Shown here: piece by piece, positions 60,531-64,000 of the stretch | How positions within the stretch are numbered: position 1 is the stretch's first letter | Layout: each line of letters starts with the position of its first letter | Origin: Paraburkholderia phosphatilytica | Lineage (GTDB): Bacteria; Pseudomonadota; Gammaproteobacteria; Burkholderiales; Burkholderiaceae | Assembly (NCBI RefSeq): GCF_003443895.1 | Contig: NZ_QQOA01000013.1 | Span: 1 to 64,000 of the forward strand | Length of the DNA stretch: 64,000 nt | Direction of reading: 5' to 3' | Position numbers and translations under genes: made by a program | The notes under the pieces: generated by a model | What the model was told of the DNA's origin: nothing | Seen by the model: the letters and a program-made list of their open reading frames with translations, nothing else | Database searches by the model: none

Positions 60531-61328
60531 ATGACGATCCAGCTTCTTCTTGTCGAACCCGACCAGGCCGTGCGCGACGAACTGCGCGCGCATCTGCAGA
60601 AACATCAGGTCGAGATGTCGGTGCTCTATGACGCGACCTCGCTGGTCCGGCGCCTCGAACTCGAAGTGCCGTCGGCGATCGTGCTGCGTCATGGCCTGCC
60701 GGCCATCGATGGCATGGCGGCACTGCGCCGGGTGCGCGAGGCGGGCTTCGATATGCCGGTGATCATCGTGAGCCGCTCGGCTGAAGTGATCGACAAGATT
60801 CTCGCGTTCGAACTGGGCGCGGACGACTACATGGTCGATCCGTTCGATCCGCACGAACTCGTCGCGCGTGTGCGCAATTCACTGCGCCGCCGGAATCAGG
60901 AGAGCAGCGCGACGCCGGTGTATCGCGAGCGCTTCCGCTTTGGCGACTGCGAGCTCGATTTCCTCGGCCGGCGTCTCTTCAGGAACGGCTCCGAAGTGCG
61001 TCTGCGCGCGAGCGAATTCGCGCTCCTGAAGATTTTCGCGACGCATCCGATGAAGACGCTTTCGCGTGCACGCATCATCGGCATGCTGGGCCGCACCGGT
61101 ACGGGCGAAGCGGAGCGCGGGCTCGACGTGCTGGTGTTCCGCCTGCGCGCCGCGCTGCAGACGTCGCCGTCGGGACGTCAGTACATCCAGACGCTGCGCG
61201 GCCGTGGCTATATCTTCGTACCGGACGACAAGGTGGCGGAGCTGCAGATCGAAGACGATATCGAAGCCGATCACGAGCCGTTTGCGATGCCGCGCCGGGT
61301 CGTGCGTTACGACGCGGTCGTGCAGTAA
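60531..61328 (+). CDS. Orphan OmpR-type regulator with degenerate receiver
   Basis: A 265-residue protein. The N-terminal domain folds like a receiver (IQLLLVEPDQAV; FELGADDYMVDPFDPHELVA) but lacks the residues for phosphotransfer: the acceptor Asp is Arg53 (IVLRHGLPAIDG) and the conserved Lys is Asp103. Only part of the acidic pair and a Ser remain. The C-terminal winged helix is intact (LRASEFALLKIFATHPMKTL; GLDVLVFRLRAAL; LRGRGYIFVPDD). No sensor kinase is adjacent in the same orientation. It probably acts without phosphorylation or is controlled by abundance. ATG 60531 has a weak ribosome-binding site. Confidence 0.84.
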   Translation: MTIQLLLVEPDQAVRDELRAHLQKHQVEMSVLYDATSLVRRLELEVPSAIVLRHGLPAIDGMAALRRVREAGFDMPVIIVSRSAEVIDKILAFELGADDYMVDPFDPHELVARVRNSLRRRNQESSATPVYRERFRFGDCELDFLGRRLFRNGSEVRLRASEFALLKIFATHPMKTLSRARIIGMLGRTGTGEAERGLDVLVFRLRAALQTSPSGRQYIQTLRGRGYIFVPDDKVAELQIEDDIEADHEPFAMPRRVVRYDAVVQ

Positions 61329-61355
61329 CGGAAGTTCGATCCAGCTGAATGAACT

Positions 61356-61389
61356 CGGGCCTGCCATCGCTATTGCGATGGCAGGCCCG
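61356..61389. terminator. Strong bidirectional terminator between regulator and ompW
   Basis: CGGGCCTGCCATCGC (61356-61370) pairs perfectly with GCGATGGCAGGCCCG (61375-61389), a 15-bp stem with a TATT loop, followed by ATGCTTTT. It sits between convergent genes. Confidence 0.78.
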
Positions 61390-61436
61390 ATGCTTTTGAC
61401 GCGTTAGAAACGGCTTGGCAGCTACTCAGATGCCGC

Positions 61437-62165
61437 TTAGAACCGATAGCCGATCGATGCGAACGACACGATCGGATCGAGCTTGATCTTCGTGGTGCTC
61501 GTCACGGTGCCGACTGTCGACGAATGCGTGGTCAGCGTGGCTCGGGTCGACAGCCACATGTACGAGATCGACAGGCCGGCGGACCAGTGCTTGTCGATGT
61601 TGTAGACGAAGCCCGCGTTCGCGACCGGCGCGAACGAGCTGCTGAGCTTCGCGGTCGTCGCGCCTTCGAGCGCCGTTCCATACGTCGACGAATACAGGAA
61701 CGAGCCGCTCGAGATCGCCGAGCTCAGGCTGACGCCGCTATACCAGACGTACGCGCCGCCCACGCCGACGAACGGCCGGAAGCGGGCGTTTGCGTCGTTG
61801 AAGTAGTACTTGAAGAGCAGCGTCGGGCTCCATTCGTAAGCGGTGCCGAGCTTGCCGAGCTGCGCAAGCGAGCCGGTGCCCGACAGCGTGAATTTCGGCG
61901 GAATGCCGAACACGCCTTCCGCCGCGATGTGGTCGGTGATGAAGTACGCAGCCGTGATGCCGAGCGTATCCGTGTCGTCGACGCTCGCGCCGGTGCCCGA
62001 CTCGGTGACGCTCGTACCGGCCGCGTTGACGGTCAGCGGTTTGCTCGAGTCCTGCGGCGCGAGATGCAGCCAGCCGAGGTTCACGACCACGTCGCCCGCG
62101 CTCTGTGCATGTACGGCAGTGCTGGCCAGCAAGGCAGCTGCCATGGCGATGGATCGAATCTGCAT
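61437..62165 (-). CDS. ompW: OmpW-family outer-membrane porin
   Basis: A 242-residue protein with a Sec signal (MAAALLASTAVHAQSAGDVV). The mature part is an eight-stranded small beta-barrel: NLGWLHLAPQDSSKPLTV (the first strand and the family's early motif), ITAAYFITDHIAAEGVFGIP, YEWSPTLLFKYYFNDANARF, FVGVGGAYVWY, and it ends IVSFASIGYRF with the terminal Phe needed by the BAM machinery. OmpW proteins form narrow hydrophobic channels. ATG 62165 has GGAGACAGG upstream. Convergent with the orphan regulator. Confidence 0.9.
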   Translation of the reverse strand: MQIRSIAMAAALLASTAVHAQSAGDVVVNLGWLHLAPQDSSKPLTVNAAGTSVTESGTGASVDDTDTLGITAAYFITDHIAAEGVFGIPPKFTLSGTGSLAQLGKLGTAYEWSPTLLFKYYFNDANARFRPFVGVGGAYVWYSGVSLSSAISSGSFLYSSTYGTALEGATTAKLSSSFAPVANAGFVYNIDKHWSAGLSISYMWLSTRATLTTHSSTVGTVTSTTKIKLDPIVSFASIGYRF

Positions 62166-62384
62166 TGTCCTGTCTCCTCCGTTTTTGTCGGTTTGGTTAA
62201 AAAGGGTGAGGACGATTCTAATCACGCGATCATGTGGATTGTTTCGTGGTCCGTAGGTAAATGCCTCTGGGATTTGGTAAGGAATTCAGCACCCGCGATT
62301 GCCGCGGATGAACGCATGCGGGCGGGCGAGGGCCGTTTCTTGTATAACGTGGTCTGATTCGATCCACTCTTTTCCAGCGGTCAT

Positions 62385-62996
62385 ATGTCCACTCATTTCT
62401 ACGACCCGCTCGAGGGTCACGGTCTTCGTCACGATCCGTTCAAGGCGATCGTCGCGCCGCGGCTGATCGGGTGGATCTCGTCGCGCGCGCCGGACGGCAC
62501 ACTGAATCTCGCGCCGTACAGCTTCTTCGGCGCGTTCGCAACGTTCCCGCCGGTGATCGGCTTTTCGAGCGAAGGCTACAAGGACAGCATCCGCAATATC
62601 GAGGCGACCGGCGAGTTCGCGTGGAATCTTGCGTCGAAGCCGCTCGCGGAGCAGATGAACCAGACCTCGGCGCCGGTAGCGAGCGAGGTCGACGAGTTCG
62701 CGCTTTCAGGACTCACGCCCGCGCCGGGACGCAACATCGCGGCGCCGCATGTCGCGGAGTCGCCTGCGTCGCTCGAATGCAAGCTGTTGCAGGTGATCCG
62801 CCTGAAGTCGCTCGACGGCAAGGAGATGGACAACTACCTGGCGCTTGGCCAGGTGGTCGGCGTGCACATTCGCAACGAGTATCTGAAGGACGGGCTCTTC
62901 GATACGCACGCGGCGCAGCCGGTCATGCGCGCGGGCTATCGCGCCGACTACGCGGAGATCGGCGCGATGTTCCAGATGATCCGCCCGAGCGCGTGA
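62385..62996 (+). CDS. Flavin-reductase-like (DIM6/NTAB) protein
   Basis: A 203-residue cytoplasmic FMN-binding split-barrel protein. Motifs: FKAIVAPRLIGWISSRAPDG then LNLAPYSFFGAFATFPPVIG (the P-R-x-x-x-W-x-S and N-x-A-P-Y-S-x-F elements of the family), KDSIRNIEATGEFAWNLAS and a central PAPGRNIAAPHVAESPASLE. Members reduce or bind FMN and often work with monooxygenases. No partner gene is adjacent. It is divergent from ompW and convergent with the P-type ATPase gene. Confidence 0.87.
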   Translation: MSTHFYDPLEGHGLRHDPFKAIVAPRLIGWISSRAPDGTLNLAPYSFFGAFATFPPVIGFSSEGYKDSIRNIEATGEFAWNLASKPLAEQMNQTSAPVASEVDEFALSGLTPAPGRNIAAPHVAESPASLECKLLQVIRLKSLDGKEMDNYLALGQVVGVHIRNEYLKDGLFDTHAAQPVMRAGYRADYAEIGAMFQMIRPSA

Positions 62997-63020
62997 GGCT
63001 ATCTCGCGATGGCGGTGCGT

Positions 63021-64000
63021 TTAGCCGCGCGCGCCGTGCCACGTTCTCAGCAGCAACGCATTCGTCACGACGCTCACGCTCGAAAACGCCATCGCCGCGC
63101 CGGCGAGCATCGGATTGAGCAGACCGAACGCCGCGAGCGGAATCCCGATCAGGTTGTAGACGAACGCCCAGAACAGGTTCTGGCGGATCTTGCGCCACGT
63201 GCGGCGCGAAATGTCGATCGCGTCCGCGACGAGCGACGGGTCGCCGCGCATCAGCGTGACGCCGGCGGCGTGCATCGCGACGTCGGTGCCCGTCGACATC
63301 GCGATGCCGAGATCGGCCGCGGCGAGCGCGGGCGCATCGTTGATGCCGTCGCCGACCATCGCGACGATGTCGCCCGTGCGGATCTTGAGGTCGCGCAGGA
63401 TGCGGGCTTTGTCGTCGGGCAGCGCCGCTGCGTGATATTCGTCGATGCCGAGTGCTGCCGCGACGCTTGCGGCGCTGCCCGCGTTGTCGCCGGTCAGCAG
63501 TACGCTGCGCACGCCGATGCGGCGAAGCTGCGCGATCGCATCGCGGGCGGATGGCTTGACCGTGTCGCCGAAGGCCAGCAGCGCCAGCACCGCAGGCGCG
63601 TGATCGACGCGCATCAGCCACGACACCGTGTTGCCTTGCCGCTCGAGTTCGCGCGCTCGCGTCGTGAGCGCGGCGGGTAACGCGATGCCGAGTTCGTCGA
63701 GCCATCGGCTGCTGCCGACCGCGAAGCGCGCGCCGTCGATGTCGGCTTCGATGCCGCGGCCGGGCACGGCACGCGCGGCGCTGGCGGTGACGGTTGACGC
63801 GCGTGCCGTGGCGGTTGTGCCGGCGCTGGAAGCGACCGTGGCCTCTTCTTCCGATGCATCGCCACGGTCCTCCGCTTCACGAGCATCGACGAACGCCAGC
63901 AATGCATGCGCAAGCGGATGCTCGCTATGCCGCTGCACCGCGGCCGAGAGCCCGAGCGCCTTCGCGCGATCGACACCCTCGGCGGCTTCGAACGCAGTCA
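63021..64000 (-). CDS. copA: Copper-type heavy-metal P1B-ATPase, C-terminal part
   Basis: The frame remains open to the right edge, so only the last ~325 residues are visible. They cover the nucleotide-binding domain with the P1B signature SEHPLAHALL (H-P motif), then GRGIEADIDGARFAVGSS, VLLTGDNAGSAASVAAALGI, and the hinge MVGDGINDAPALAAADLGIA, followed by the last two membrane helices (NLFWAFVYNLIGIPLAAFGL; LNPMLAGAAMAFSSVSVVTN). Y-N in helix 7 and M-x-x-S-S in helix 8 are the Cu(I) site residues. An acidic, Thr/Ala-rich ~50-residue stretch follows the H-P motif. It exports copper; the regulator is not in the window. Confidence 0.9.
   Translation of the reverse strand, partial: TAFEAAEGVDRAKALGLSAAVQRHSEHPLAHALLAFVDAREAEDRGDASEEEATVASSAGTTATARASTVTASAARAVPGRGIEADIDGARFAVGSSRWLDELGIALPAALTTRARELERQGNTVSWLMRVDHAPAVLALLAFGDTVKPSARDAIAQLRRIGVRSVLLTGDNAGSAASVAAALGIDEYHAAALPDDKARILRDLKIRTGDIVAMVGDGINDAPALAAADLGIAMSTGTDVAMHAAGVTLMRGDPSLVADAIDISRRTWRKIRQNLFWAFVYNLIGIPLAAFGLLNPMLAGAAMAFSSVSVVTNALLLRTWHGARG

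Overview
The window looks like chromosomal DNA from a GC-rich beta-proteobacterium of the Burkholderiaceae, most likely Paraburkholderia or a close relative. The grounds are codon use dominated by G/C third positions, the gene families present (short Burkholderia-type H-NS protein, many LysR/IclR regulators, cog3618 lactonase operon, OpgC-like acyltransferase, BaeSR-like two-component pair) and a TTCG-N16-TTCG (hrpII-like) promoter element. This is inferred from families; no rRNA, tRNA, CRISPR array or insertion sequence was recognised.

Layout. 1-2600: end of a type VI secretion island (VgrG C-terminus, a lysozyme-like cargo effector, a probable periplasmic immunity protein) of visibly lower GC. 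2.6-8.8 kb: an MFS transporter diverging from an XRE-cupin regulator plus a GNAT acetyltransferase; a GntP-family carboxylate transporter diverging from its PAS-sigma54 activator, with a readable -24/-12 promoter and paired dyads; a small lipoprotein. 9.4-16.4 kb: small proteins, an EstB-type serine hydrolase, an H-NS protein, and a four-gene operon of Fae homologue, aldo/keto reductase, aldehyde dehydrogenase and MFS transporter. 16.4-24.2 kb: SDR, SH3b protein, solute-binding protein with LysR, AEC exporter, and a tannase-family esterase coupled to an OpgC-like acyltransferase. 24.5-35.6 kb: prfC, a PARP-like ADP-ribosyltransferase candidate effector, CorA/ZntB, lipocalin-like protein, Tat-exported phosphoesterase, a zinc-ribbon membrane protein, three tandem secreted paralogues, a LysR. 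35.8-39.7 kb: a Pat-like acetyltransferase with a shortened ATP-grasp part, a hypothetical protein, an IclR regulator.

40.0-49.1 kb is the clearest functional unit: an IclR-flanked operon with a CUT2-type sugar ABC transporter followed by a complete non-phosphorylative L-fucose-type pathway (AKR dehydrogenase, cog3618 lactonase, split altronate-dehydratase-family enzyme, SDR dehydrogenase, FAH-family hydrolase), closed by two intrinsic terminators. It would convert L-fucose (or D-arabinose/L-galactose) to small organic acids.

49.2-64.0 kb: hotdog thioesterase, orphan HipB-like protein, chemoreceptor, AGE epimerase, MgtC-like protein, a long low-complexity membrane protein, a 44-residue protein behind paired 12-bp dyads, a His-rich periplasmic protein, a Tat-exported intradiol dioxygenase with a Gly/Pro-rich insert, a BaeSR-like pair whose sensor carries a similar insert, an orphan response regulator without phospho-acceptor Asp, OmpW, a flavin-reductase-like protein and the end of a copper-type P-ATPase.

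The most notable items are the hrpII-box-linked PARP-like candidate effector, the tannase relative that has lost both cysteines of the family disulfide, the three-copy secreted family, and the pseudo-receiver regulator. All functions are read from sequence motifs; no database search was run.
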